In this document: in pieces, positions 21,171-30,225 of the stretch | Layout of the letters: every line of letters starts with the position of its first letter | Position numbering within the stretch: the stretch's first letter is position 1 | Made by a program: the position numbers and the translations under genes | IMG/VR virus record: IMGVR_UViG_3300040960_002108 | Span: 1-36,633 of that record | Strand: one strand, 5' to 3' | Length of the DNA: 36,633 nt | Source of the DNA: a virus | The notes under the pieces: generated by a model | Databases searched by the model: none | What the model saw: the letters and a program-made list of their open reading frames with translations, nothing else | Told to the model about the DNA's origin: nothing

Positions 21171-23118
21171 GAATACCATTGAGATTGAAGTTGAACTCAA
21201 AGGTCAAAAGGAAACCCTCAAAGGACTCGACCTCGTTAAAGATGGCGCCGAGGGCATTGGAGAAACCTTTAAAGGCGTTGGCGATATTGTTGGAAAGACC
21301 AACCAACAGATGGGCGAAAACATCAACAGCTTGTCTAATGCCATCTCAGAGGGAGCGGCTGCTTTTAATGGCCTCAAAGAGGCTGCGATCTCAATAGGTC
21401 AAGGCTCTTTCGGTATTACCACTCTGCTAGGGCCACTCGCGCTACTTGTGACAGCAGTAGGTGCAGCTTATGAGGCATATAGGCAAGCATCAGGCGAGGC
21501 CAAGCTGTTTGAGGATCGTCAAAGAGCACTAGCTCAGGCAGCATCAGACTTAACTCAAAAGCTAGAGAGCTTGGCGGAGAGAGGTTTAGTACCAGCAAAG
21601 GAGGCCCTCAATTTATATGTTGAGGCTAACTTAAGAGCACAGCTCGCTAAGGAGCTTCTCGAGAACAGGACAGAGCGCCAATCAAAGGTGCTTTATGATG
21701 AGAGAGAAGCTAGGAAAGCTGCAACTAAGGCAACTCAAGCGTATTTCAAGACGCTTAAAAATGTGAACGCCACATACCAAGAGAGGGTGCTTGCTGAAAC
21801 TGCGATGAAAGAGGCTATGGCGTCTCAGCAAATCGCAATTCAGCGGACTAAGAAAGTCTTTGACGATCTGGCTAAATCTATTGAGGCCACATATACAGAG
21901 GTGCAAGAGGCAGAGCGCCAATATAAAAGCCTAGAGGCTCAAACTGAAGAAAGCCTAAGAACTAAAGCTAAAGAGCTCACAGCTAGGCGCGCAGGTGTTG
22001 AGGCGCTTAAAGCAGAGGTCGAAGCTCAAAGCGAGGCAGAGCTTTTAACTAGGCGGCACAACGTCGAGCGCTCAAAGCAGGCCCAACTTGATTCAATAGA
22101 AAAGATGAATCGAGCACAGCTGAACGCACTCATCAATGCTCACACAGTGGCCTTGAGTAAGCTAAATGAGGAGGCGCTCAAAGACACTAAACTAGCTCAG
22201 CAGATCGCCAAGCTCAATACAGATGCGGCAAAGGCTCGAGGCGGTGCGACCGACAGCATCAAGGCGCAAGAGGCAGCGCTTAGGCAGCTCGCGATCGAAC
22301 AGCAGCGACAGCTCGTGCTCGAGAGCCAGCTCAGGCAGCTACAGATCAAGCTGACTAAAGAGGGCGATGATGAGCTGCTCGCCTTGGCTCGCGAGCGCTA
22401 TGAGGTAGGGCTTCAGCTCGCCAAGGATGACGCACTAAAGCGACAGATCGTTGAGGCCCAATATCAGCTTGAGACAACCGCCATCATGGACGCCGCTGAG
22501 GAGAAGGAGATGGCTCGCCTTGACCGCTTGGACAAGGAGAGGGATGAGCGCCGCAAGAAGCGAATGGCAGATGAGCAAAAGGACAGAGACAAGGCGCTGA
22601 GGGAACAACAGGAGCTCATTGAGACGCTCAGCGATTCTATTGAAAAGTATGGAGAGGGCCTAGCTCAAGCGGGCGTGGCCTCCCTCCTCTTTGGCGAGGG
22701 CTTCAAGAAGGCGGCGGGTGAGGTGCTCAAGGGCTTGGCGATTGAGTCAGGGGTGAGGGCGCTCATGATGACCGCTGATGGCCTCGCCAAGTTGTTTATC
22801 AATCCCGCTGACGCCGCCGCATCCTTCAAGAGCGCGGGGCTATATGCTGCGGCTGCGGGGGCGGCTCGCGCTGGAGCTGGAGCGCTTGGCGTTGGTGGCG
22901 GTGGAGGTGGTGGGACTACAGCCTCACCAAGCGGAGCTCCTCAAGTAGCCTCGACCCCTGAGAGGGAGAGCGCCCAATCTGAGGCGATGGTGTTCAACAT
23001 TAACTTTGGCGGCGCGGTGATCTATGACACAAGGCGAGCGGCTGAGGTGGCGCTTGCAGACAGGATCACACGCCTACAGAATGCAGGGCGGCGCGGCGCG
23101 CCAATGAGGAGGAACTGA
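21163..23118 (+). CDS. Tape measure protein
   Basis: The protein has 651 residues. AGGAGG lies 6 bases before the ATG. It contains a hydrophobic segment (ITTLLGPLALLVTAVGAAY, about 85-105), long Lys/Glu/Gln-rich coiled coils from about 120 to 510, a second Ala-rich hydrophobic stretch (near 535-580), a poly-glycine linker (GVGGGGGGG) and a basic end. This is the pattern of tape measures, which set tail length and reach the membrane during DNA entry. It is short for a siphovirus, suggesting a short to medium tail. The first two thirds use more A/T-ending codons (AAA, GAA, GCA) than the last third, suggesting a recombination junction near 22270-22480. Confidence 0.85.
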   Translation: MAENTIEIEVELKGQKETLKGLDLVKDGAEGIGETFKGVGDIVGKTNQQMGENINSLSNAISEGAAAFNGLKEAAISIGQGSFGITTLLGPLALLVTAVGAAYEAYRQASGEAKLFEDRQRALAQAASDLTQKLESLAERGLVPAKEALNLYVEANLRAQLAKELLENRTERQSKVLYDEREARKAATKATQAYFKTLKNVNATYQERVLAETAMKEAMASQQIAIQRTKKVFDDLAKSIEATYTEVQEAERQYKSLEAQTEESLRTKAKELTARRAGVEALKAEVEAQSEAELLTRRHNVERSKQAQLDSIEKMNRAQLNALINAHTVALSKLNEEALKDTKLAQQIAKLNTDAAKARGGATDSIKAQEAALRQLAIEQQRQLVLESQLRQLQIKLTKEGDDELLALARERYEVGLQLAKDDALKRQIVEAQYQLETTAIMDAAEEKEMARLDRLDKERDERRKKRMADEQKDRDKALREQQELIETLSDSIEKYGEGLAQAGVASLLFGEGFKKAAGEVLKGLAIESGVRALMMTADGLAKLFINPADAAASFKSAGLYAAAAGAARAGAGALGVGGGGGGGTTASPSGAPQVASTPERESAQSEAMVFNINFGGAVIYDTRRAAEVALADRITRLQNAGRRGAPMRRN

Positions 23119-23119
23119 G

Positions 23120-24325
23120 ATGCCTTACAATACACCCGCCCCTAACTTCGCTCTCTTGGCTGCCTTTGACGCTCGCGATTGGGCAGGGGTTGACGTTGTG
23201 ACCTATGCAGGGGTCAACGTGAGCCTCCCCTCATACGCTACAGGCGCGGGGGTCTATGAGGATGGGCTCTACTTCCTCAATGGTCGAGGCGTGGGCGATA
23301 CCACTCCCACCTATGCGCCAGGCACCCTCAGCGATGCGCTCAACTCTGTGGCTACCTTCAACACCACATGGAGCGTGAGCCTCACCGCTGACGATAAGGT
23401 GAAGATCACTTCTGACGGCATCTTCAGAGTCACTAATTTAGGCGCTGATGAGCTGGGTTTGGGGGTGGCCACGGCGGTGGTGGATGGAGCCAATTATAGC
23501 GTCACCGCCTCTAATGATTGGATTCGGGGAATCTTCCTCAGCCCAGAGTATCGCTTTGATAACTTGTTGGGGACGAACTTTGACGCCTTCAGAGTGAGCA
23601 ACGATCAATGGCCCGCTCAAGACGTGGTTTGTGCTTTACGCGAGCGCGGCTCTGCTGACCTAGATGACCTAGCTCCCGCTGATTGCCTTGAGGAGCTCAT
23701 CAGAGATCAGAGCGGCCAAGAGATCAGGATCATCCTCAATAATGAGGGCCATGTTGACGTCTTTTATGAGGGGAGCTTCACTTGGCTCTCCTCAAGCTTC
23801 CGCGACCGCTTAGGCTTCTCAGGTGATGAGGTTCCAGATACCACCACTTATGGCGGGAACGTCAACAGGCTCACCGCTGACTATCCTCTCCCTGGCGCGT
23901 TGTTCCCAACACGGCCCTATCAGAATCATCATTATGCTGTGGACAGTGTGACGGAGGCGCGGCGCAAGATTGGCGGCGGTTATACAGCCAACCTCATTGG
24001 CACATACACAACGAGCGCGCTGAGCTTCGACCTTGACGCCCTCCTTGATCAGCGTGACCTCTACCGTCACTTTACTGACGCCTTCATCCCATACGCTCCC
24101 AACGGTGAGCGGGTGAACTTCTATCAAGGATGGGGTGACTCAAGGCGCTCGCTGAGGTCAGCCTTGGTGACAAGCTCCCAAGCGGCCTATGACCTCATCT
24201 ACACCTCAGAGGATAATGGCGATCAAGGGCGGCTCCGTTGCTCGATCGTGACCGCTGCCTATGACCTCGCCTTTGGCAACCTCAAGCGGCGCGTCCCCGT
24301 CCAAATGAGATTGGAGCACCTATGA
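23120..24325 (+). CDS. Distal tail protein candidate
   Basis: The protein has 401 residues, starting one base after the tape measure gene. It is beta-rich with aromatic residues (TTWSVSLTADDKVKITSDGI, then FRVTNLGADELGLG) and has a C-terminal segment with SFDLDALLDQRDLYRHFTDA. Gene order suggests a distal tail or tail tip scaffold component. It overlaps the next gene by four bases. I recognise no family. Confidence 0.5.
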   Translation: MPYNTPAPNFALLAAFDARDWAGVDVVTYAGVNVSLPSYATGAGVYEDGLYFLNGRGVGDTTPTYAPGTLSDALNSVATFNTTWSVSLTADDKVKITSDGIFRVTNLGADELGLGVATAVVDGANYSVTASNDWIRGIFLSPEYRFDNLLGTNFDAFRVSNDQWPAQDVVCALRERGSADLDDLAPADCLEELIRDQSGQEIRIILNNEGHVDVFYEGSFTWLSSSFRDRLGFSGDEVPDTTTYGGNVNRLTADYPLPGALFPTRPYQNHHYAVDSVTEARRKIGGGYTANLIGTYTTSALSFDLDALLDQRDLYRHFTDAFIPYAPNGERVNFYQGWGDSRRSLRSALVTSSQAAYDLIYTSEDNGDQGRLRCSIVTAAYDLAFGNLKRRVPVQMRLEHL

Positions 24326-25407
24326 GCAACAGCTTCACATCACCGCCCACTCTCGCCGATGAGACCACGGTGGTGGCGGGTCAGCCTATAGGTGAGGGCG
24401 CTGTGACCCTTATGAGCCAAACGGCCAACTATCTTTGGTCGGTGGGTGGTACCCATAACTGCTTGAGCCAAGCTTGGGCTGAGGGTCAATTCACTCAGAA
24501 GGGGCTCACCTATCAGCCAATGGTGGAGTATGTCATCCCCATCTTGAGCCGCGACCACTATGACCTCCATGTTCACTTCATCGCGCTTGGCCCAGGTGGG
24601 GTCAGGTCAACGCTGACTATTGGGGCGAGCTCCTACACAGATGAGGTGTTGAGCACAGGCGCGGGGCCTCACGTCATTGAGAGCACAATCACCGTCACCT
24701 CAACGCCCTCTCAGTCTTATGGGATACTCTCGATTGAGGTGAAGCATACGGCGGGCTCACCCAATCACCATGAGCTCAGAAGCTTGGCAGCGCATTGGGT
24801 CGCGAAGGCTTCGCCTGTCAGCGCAGGGGCTCAAGCTGACGGGCTCCTTAATGCCTTCACGCCCTTTGGGATCAATCGCGTGGGGAATGACTATCCGCTG
24901 AGCTCGCGGTGGGGCGTCAACATGTTGGAGAACATTGAGACGCTGAGGCGGCGCCCAATGGTCTACGCCTCATGGAGTGGTGTGGACAACCTCAACGCCG
25001 CGCCAACAAGCGACACCGACCCAGCGCCCGCTCTCTATGTGGGGGTGGGTGATATGGAGGTTCTTTACTCCCCTGTATATATCCCTCATGAGGCGTTTGA
25101 GGGTGGCAACTTCTACACCATCAAGGTCTGGCTCAACGTGGTGAACATTGGCGTGATTGATAGCTCAGTCACCTATGTCATCATGGGCCAAGAGATCACC
25201 GTGACCGCTAACGGCTGGAGCTCCTATGATATTGAGGTGAGGCCCGACCAAGATGAGGACATGAGCCAAGCCTTTAATCTCAGCATCTATCGAGCTGGCT
25301 TTGAGAATGATAGAGAGAATTGGCTGAGCTTGGTGAGCATCTCACGGAACGCCACCAATGCTCCGTTGCTGCCCTACATTAAGGGCTTTGTGATGTGGGG
25401 GATTTAA
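24322..25407 (+). CDS. Tail tip structural protein, unknown family
   Basis: The protein has 361 residues, mostly predicted beta strands, with repeated Tyr/Trp/Ser/Thr segments such as STLTIGASSYTDEVLSTGAG and NFYTIKVWLNVVNIGVIDSS. These resemble carbohydrate-binding or jelly-roll modules, but there is no catalytic motif. It is translationally coupled to the gene before it and lies two bases from the gene after it. It may be a baseplate or receptor-facing protein. Confidence 0.5.
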   Translation: MSNSFTSPPTLADETTVVAGQPIGEGAVTLMSQTANYLWSVGGTHNCLSQAWAEGQFTQKGLTYQPMVEYVIPILSRDHYDLHVHFIALGPGGVRSTLTIGASSYTDEVLSTGAGPHVIESTITVTSTPSQSYGILSIEVKHTAGSPNHHELRSLAAHWVAKASPVSAGAQADGLLNAFTPFGINRVGNDYPLSSRWGVNMLENIETLRRRPMVYASWSGVDNLNAAPTSDTDPAPALYVGVGDMEVLYSPVYIPHEAFEGGNFYTIKVWLNVVNIGVIDSSVTYVIMGQEITVTANGWSSYDIEVRPDQDEDMSQAFNLSIYRAGFENDRENWLSLVSISRNATNAPLLPYIKGFVMWGI

Positions 25408-25408
25408 C

Positions 25409-26062
25409 ATGGCCACACCTACCAATTTTCAGCCGCTCCCCTCATCTCGCTCAGCCTATAACGGCGTAGTGACCTTGGGAGCTCCTGTGGCTCAAATGGC
25501 GATGGCGCTCAAGCAACTCAATCAGGTCAAGTTTAGGTCAGCGGGCTTCTATCATGTGGGCCATTCGACTTGGACAGATTACAGCCTCTTGAACTACACC
25601 AAGGGCGCCTATGAGAAGAATTGGATTGGCTCGCCTAGCAAGGGCGCGACCGAAGAATATGACCTGTTCTACTTCAGCCAACCCACCTCCCAATGGATTG
25701 GGGTTGAGGTGTTGTATGGCCTACGCACAGCCAACACCTCAGACCTCAACAATCCAGGCATCTTGTTAGAGCTGTATGAGATCAGCGGCGGCAGCGTGGG
25801 GACGAAGATTGATGAGGGCTGTCAATTCATCTACCCAACGCACCTCCAAGCCTCAGCTCGCGGGGACGCTGTGCAGGTCAACCGCTCCAACACGGGCGCT
25901 AGGCTCTACACCTTCCCAAGCGGCGGGCTGTCAGCGCCTACTCCACCTCGCCCGCTCTATATCCCGCCAGCCAATCGCGGTGATGAGCTCGTCCTCAGAG
26001 TGACCGCTGAGGAAGTGGTGATTTATGCGGTTCATCTCTTTGACCTATTCGTGGAGGCATAA
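25409..26062 (+). CDS. Tail tip structural protein, unknown family
   Basis: The protein has 217 residues. The early NFQPLPSSRSAYNGVVTLGA is followed by beta-rich sequence (SQWIGVEVLYGLRTANTSDL) and a closing strand region ELVLRVTAEEVVIYAVHLFD. The stop overlaps the start of the large hub gene (TAATG). No family is recognised; position implies a tail tip component. Confidence 0.5.
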   Translation: MATPTNFQPLPSSRSAYNGVVTLGAPVAQMAMALKQLNQVKFRSAGFYHVGHSTWTDYSLLNYTKGAYEKNWIGSPSKGATEEYDLFYFSQPTSQWIGVEVLYGLRTANTSDLNNPGILLELYEISGGSVGTKIDEGCQFIYPTHLQASARGDAVQVNRSNTGARLYTFPSGGLSAPTPPRPLYIPPANRGDELVLRVTAEEVVIYAVHLFDLFVEA

Positions 26063-29000
26063 TGAGCATTACAGACGATAGAGCGCGGCGCGTCTTTGCG
26101 CTTGAGGTGGCGGGGCTCCCTGTCCGTTATGTCTCAGGCTCATTCAACGCCAGCTCCTCCAACCTCGCCTCAGAGATCGTGAGCGGGATCAGCTATGAGG
26201 ACGTTGAGGGGATTTACAGCGTGGGCGCTTATGCTGCCAACCTCGACCCAAGCGGAGGGGTTGCGAGCTACTCACCCATCTCAATCACGCTCTACAGCGA
26301 CAGGGTGAGAGGGGGAGCCAATGACCCCTCAGTCATCTTTGGGCGCTGTGGCGCTAGGGCATCAGCTCCCTTTAGAGCTCAGATCACTTCTGAGCTGGAG
26401 TATGTGACCGACAGCGGGACGCTCGACATTGACACCACGGTCAGCGGCGTCACCTATCCCGCGCTCTTTCACATTGGCGCTGAGACGCTCAAGGTGACAG
26501 GCGTGACCGCTATCGCGGGAGGGGATCGCCTCACGGTAAGTGATAGGGCGGTGGGGGGCTCCCAACGTCAGACCCACCTCATCACCCAAGGTGGAACCAA
26601 CGTCCCTGAGGTCAGTACAGCCATCACCACCTTTAGAGGGCGGCGCGCTTCGCTGTGGGTAGCTCAAGAGCTCCCTGGCGGGACGCTCACCGACTTCACC
26701 CAGATCGTCAATGGCTTCCTCGATAGCTCACCCATAGTGGAGGAGGGTGGCACAGTCAGCTTGAGCCTCACCCCAATCATCGCGCTCTTGGATGGAGAGA
26801 TCACAGAGCGGGGCCGCAACTCCACCAAGCTCCTCCAAGACTTCCACTATTACACAGGGCGCGAAGGCTCATATCTAGAGTGGGCCACCTACCTCAAAGA
26901 CGGCGGCTCAGACTATTACATTGAGCGCGCTTCAATCACCGCCAACACCTTCCAGATGAGCTTCAATCAGCCCGATGAGCTCGATCACTTTTGGATTCAA
27001 GGCCCCAATGGCGTGGAGCCCATCGCTGAGCGCAATCATCCACGTTATCCCCGCCTTGAGGGGCGCTATGAGAACTCCACAGAGCAGGTGTTTTATCCTG
27101 TCAGCAAGAGTGGAACCTTCGTCAACTATGACTCCACGATCAGCAGCTACAACACATCAGGAACCTCCACCTATATCCCCGTGAGGACTAACTCACAGGC
27201 TGAGGTGAAGCAGGTCGAGCTTGGCTCAGGTGAGGTCAAACAATGGCCTGAGGTGGTAGTTGAGGAGCTCAACAATCAGAGCGCAGCTCTCACAGGCTAT
27301 GATGGATCGTGGGCGCGGTGGCAGATTGGCGATAATAACACCATCATCATCACCTCCAATGGCGATCCTGGAGGCGTGAGGCCAAGGGTGCTCCTCACTC
27401 AAGGCTCTTACAGCGGTTTGACTTGGGATGATGGCGCCGCCTTTGGGGCGCTCCATTGGACTTCTGACGGGCCACGGAATCCGCTATGGCTTCGGTATCG
27501 CCTTTGGTATCCCATTGACATTCGCCCTGTGGATAGCGAGGCCCTTTTCCCTGAAGACCCACGCACAGGTCAGCGGCGCGCTTCTTTTCAGCGTATCTTC
27601 AGCTGCCCTGACAATCAGAGTCAACGCCCCATTGGCTACAACTTCAGAGGCATCGCCCGCAGCTATTATCAATGGCGGGAGCTCGTCATGTTGGTCGAGG
27701 ACTCCCTTGGCCTCCCTGCGACCGCCACAGCGGGTGAGAGCTATGACATACAAATCAAGTATGTAGACCGCCGCGATGAGGAGACCAAGTTCCAATGGAT
27801 CAAGGCCACTCACCAAACAAGCGCCACCTATGACGGCTCAACGGTGGGCTATGTGATCCACCTCGACCCCGCTCAAGATTGGGACTTGGTGAGCAGCTTT
27901 GGCGATTGGCCCGACCTTGACCGCGCTGAGATATATGGGGGCGCGATCTTTGACCGTGAGCGCCCAGGTGAGATCATGCTCAAGCTCTTACAGAGCGGCG
28001 GCGGCGATGCCAAGCTTGGAACCTATGATGTTTACTCCATAGGCTTGGCTATCCCCTCGACAGAGATTGATGAGGCGAGCTTCCTCACCTATGACGCCGC
28101 GAGCGCCTTCACCTTCAGCGGAGCCATCAGCGGCGATGGGGTGAAGGTTCGTGACGTGATTGACTCAATGCTCAAGGCGATGAGCTGCGCTCTGATTATG
28201 AAGCGCGACATGAATGGGCGCTCCCTCATCACGCTCCAACCGCTTGGCGCTGAGCGCTCCGCTGACGTGACCGCCAGCATCAGCGCGGGTGATTGGTTGG
28301 CTGATCAGCCGCCAACGTGGAGCATCTATGAGGACGTGGTGACTCAGACCGTGGTGAGGTTCAATTGGGACACGGAGGAGGGGAGCTTTGGTTCAGAGGC
28401 TACCTTCAACAATCAAGAGGCGATCAACCGCTATGGCGGCGAGCGCTCCAAGACCACCCTTGACCTATATGGGCTCACCACTCGCGACCTTGGAGACAGC
28501 GTGGGAGATACGCTGGGTTATTTCCTCCCCGTGGTGGCTCGTCAATGGAACCTCCTCAGCAATCCATTGAGATTGTGGCGGGGCTCGATTGGTACAGGTC
28601 AGAGCCTCCTCCTTGACGTGGGCGCTTATGTCCAGGTGAGCTCCCCGCTCCTCAAAGGCTATGGGGATGAGTGGGGCGTGACGGGTGAGGTGGGGATGAT
28701 CCAAGCCATGACTCAGGAGCTCATGGGTGAGGGCGCTCAGCTTGAGATTATCAGCACAGGGACAAGGCCCGTGGCTTGGAACGCCTCCGCTGACGTGACC
28801 GCCATCACCTCGACCACAGAGTTGGAGGTGGCGGCGAGCTCCTACAGTGACAGCTCAGCCGATGATGTGAGCTTCTTTGAGGCGGGTGACGTGGTGGACT
28901 ACCTCCCAAGAGGAGATGAGGACAACGCCATCACAGGGCTCATCATTGACAGCATCGCAGGGAATATCATTACTTTCACAGGCGCTCATGGTGTCACCGT

Positions 29001-29130
29001 CACAGGTGGAACGCTTGAGCCCACCATCTACACAAGCGCGAGCAATCACCATAAGGCTGATGCTTATCTCGCTAGTAACACAAGCCCGCCCGTGTTAGGC
29101 TCAAGCACAGAGGCCCAGAGGTATTCATGA
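26062..29130 (+). CDS. Large tail tip / hub protein
   Basis: This is the longest gene, encoding 1022 residues. It lies downstream of the tape measure and minor tail genes, in the place of the central tail hub or host-specificity protein. It is beta-rich with many acidic loops. Its N-terminal 240 residues contain a region resembling hub-type domains (VFALEVAGLPVRYVSG, then TQIVNGFLDSSPIVEEGGTV, SLSLTPIIALLDGEI). There is no clear enzymatic motif. The protein probably forms the trimeric tip through which DNA passes and to which fibres attach. Confidence 0.6.
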   Translation: MSITDDRARRVFALEVAGLPVRYVSGSFNASSSNLASEIVSGISYEDVEGIYSVGAYAANLDPSGGVASYSPISITLYSDRVRGGANDPSVIFGRCGARASAPFRAQITSELEYVTDSGTLDIDTTVSGVTYPALFHIGAETLKVTGVTAIAGGDRLTVSDRAVGGSQRQTHLITQGGTNVPEVSTAITTFRGRRASLWVAQELPGGTLTDFTQIVNGFLDSSPIVEEGGTVSLSLTPIIALLDGEITERGRNSTKLLQDFHYYTGREGSYLEWATYLKDGGSDYYIERASITANTFQMSFNQPDELDHFWIQGPNGVEPIAERNHPRYPRLEGRYENSTEQVFYPVSKSGTFVNYDSTISSYNTSGTSTYIPVRTNSQAEVKQVELGSGEVKQWPEVVVEELNNQSAALTGYDGSWARWQIGDNNTIIITSNGDPGGVRPRVLLTQGSYSGLTWDDGAAFGALHWTSDGPRNPLWLRYRLWYPIDIRPVDSEALFPEDPRTGQRRASFQRIFSCPDNQSQRPIGYNFRGIARSYYQWRELVMLVEDSLGLPATATAGESYDIQIKYVDRRDEETKFQWIKATHQTSATYDGSTVGYVIHLDPAQDWDLVSSFGDWPDLDRAEIYGGAIFDRERPGEIMLKLLQSGGGDAKLGTYDVYSIGLAIPSTEIDEASFLTYDAASAFTFSGAISGDGVKVRDVIDSMLKAMSCALIMKRDMNGRSLITLQPLGAERSADVTASISAGDWLADQPPTWSIYEDVVTQTVVRFNWDTEEGSFGSEATFNNQEAINRYGGERSKTTLDLYGLTTRDLGDSVGDTLGYFLPVVARQWNLLSNPLRLWRGSIGTGQSLLLDVGAYVQVSSPLLKGYGDEWGVTGEVGMIQAMTQELMGEGAQLEIISTGTRPVAWNASADVTAITSTTELEVAASSYSDSSADDVSFFEAGDVVDYLPRGDEDNAITGLIIDSIAGNIITFTGAHGVTVTGGTLEPTIYTSASNHHKADAYLASNTSPPVLGSSTEAQRYS

Positions 29131-29840
29131 GTAAGACCAAGGCACAACTCGAAGCAGAGAACAAAGAGCTCAAGCTCATGGTGGCTGACATCAAGGAGAG
29201 CTATGAGCATGAGCTGAGGCGCCTCCATCGCTCGATCTCTCAAATGGGCCTCGACCTCAAGGCGCTTGAGGTGGATAGTCGCCCTGAGCGCAGCGTGTAC
29301 GCTTGCCCTCAAAGTGAGGAGGCGCTCAAGCGCGCTCAAGCTGAGTGGGAGCGGAACGTCACAGAGCCCAATTATGGGGGCGATTGGCAGCGGATCAATA
29401 CTTACATCAAGAGCTCTGAGGGCTTGGGGTGGTCATGGGAAGATGACTACACACGCAATGGCCAATTCTCTTGGTGTGGAGCCTTCGCCGCCTTTGCTTA
29501 TGGGCGCTCTGTGCTTCCCTCGATCCGCAAGAAGATTTTCCCCTCCTGCTATCGCATGTGGGCGAATTGGGGCAAAACCTCCCGCTGTCGCGATGGGGAG
29601 CTCCCCGCCCCTGGAGACATTGTGACCGTGTTCACCTCAGATGAGCAGAGCCCCGCTCAAGGGAACCATATTGTGTTGGTGGCGAGCGCTCCCGATGACA
29701 TGGGGCTCTTTGATACCATTGAGGGCAACGCTCACGGCGAGGGGCCTGAGGGGAGAATTGAAGGTGTTATCAAGCGTCAGCGGTCAATGGACAGCGTGGC
29801 TCACATTTATCGTTTACTCTCAGAGGACTTCGAGGACTAA
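29127..29840 (+). CDS. CHAP/NlpC-type peptidoglycan hydrolase
   Basis: The protein has 237 residues. Residues 5-50 form a coiled coil. The catalytic region has SWCGAFAAFAYG with C117, APGDIVTVF at 161-169, GNHIVLVAS with H181, and TIEGNA with E199/N201, which gives the Cys-His-acid arrangement of CHAP or NlpC/P60 peptidases. It would cut peptide bonds of the cell wall. No signal peptide is seen. It overlaps the large hub gene, so it could be a tail-tip lysin for entry; alternatively it is the endolysin, because no other lysin is recognisable in the genome. Confidence 0.75.
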   Translation: MSKTKAQLEAENKELKLMVADIKESYEHELRRLHRSISQMGLDLKALEVDSRPERSVYACPQSEEALKRAQAEWERNVTEPNYGGDWQRINTYIKSSEGLGWSWEDDYTRNGQFSWCGAFAAFAYGRSVLPSIRKKIFPSCYRMWANWGKTSRCRDGELPAPGDIVTVFTSDEQSPAQGNHIVLVASAPDDMGLFDTIEGNAHGEGPEGRIEGVIKRQRSMDSVAHIYRLLSEDFED

Positions 29841-29842
29841 CA

Positions 29843-30214
29843 ATGGCTCGTTTAAAAGTACAAGACCCAATCATCAGCGGCTCAGTCCGTGGCTCCATTG
29901 ACCTCAGCGGCGTCTCCAACACCGATTGGAATGACCTCACAAGCGCTGACTTTATCGACACCACCACGGGCTCAGCCTGTGCCAGCGGCCTCAAGTTTGA
30001 GTGGATTGGCTTCACCAATGAGGGCTCTGACGTGATGTTCATTAAGTATCGCGCCCGCACCCTCGCGAGTGATCCCACCACCAATGAGATCACGGTGGGC
30101 CAAATCTTCTCAGATGATCTTGGGACGCTGAGAACAAACATCTCAACAATCGCTTACAAGAAGAACGCCGCCGCCGACACCGTGAGGGTCATCGCGGGCT
30201 TCAGCGCTATCTAA
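29843..30214 (+). CDS. Small virion-associated protein, unknown
   Basis: The protein has 123 residues and is beta-rich (FEWIGFTNEGSDVMFIKYRA, then ISTIAYKKNAAADTVRVIAG). It lies between the hydrolase and the tail fibre, which suggests a fibre adaptor or a decoration protein. The family is not recognised. Confidence 0.55.
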   Translation: MARLKVQDPIISGSVRGSIDLSGVSNTDWNDLTSADFIDTTTGSACASGLKFEWIGFTNEGSDVMFIKYRARTLASDPTTNEITVGQIFSDDLGTLRTNISTIAYKKNAAADTVRVIAGFSAI

Positions 30215-30225
30215 GGAGCTCCATC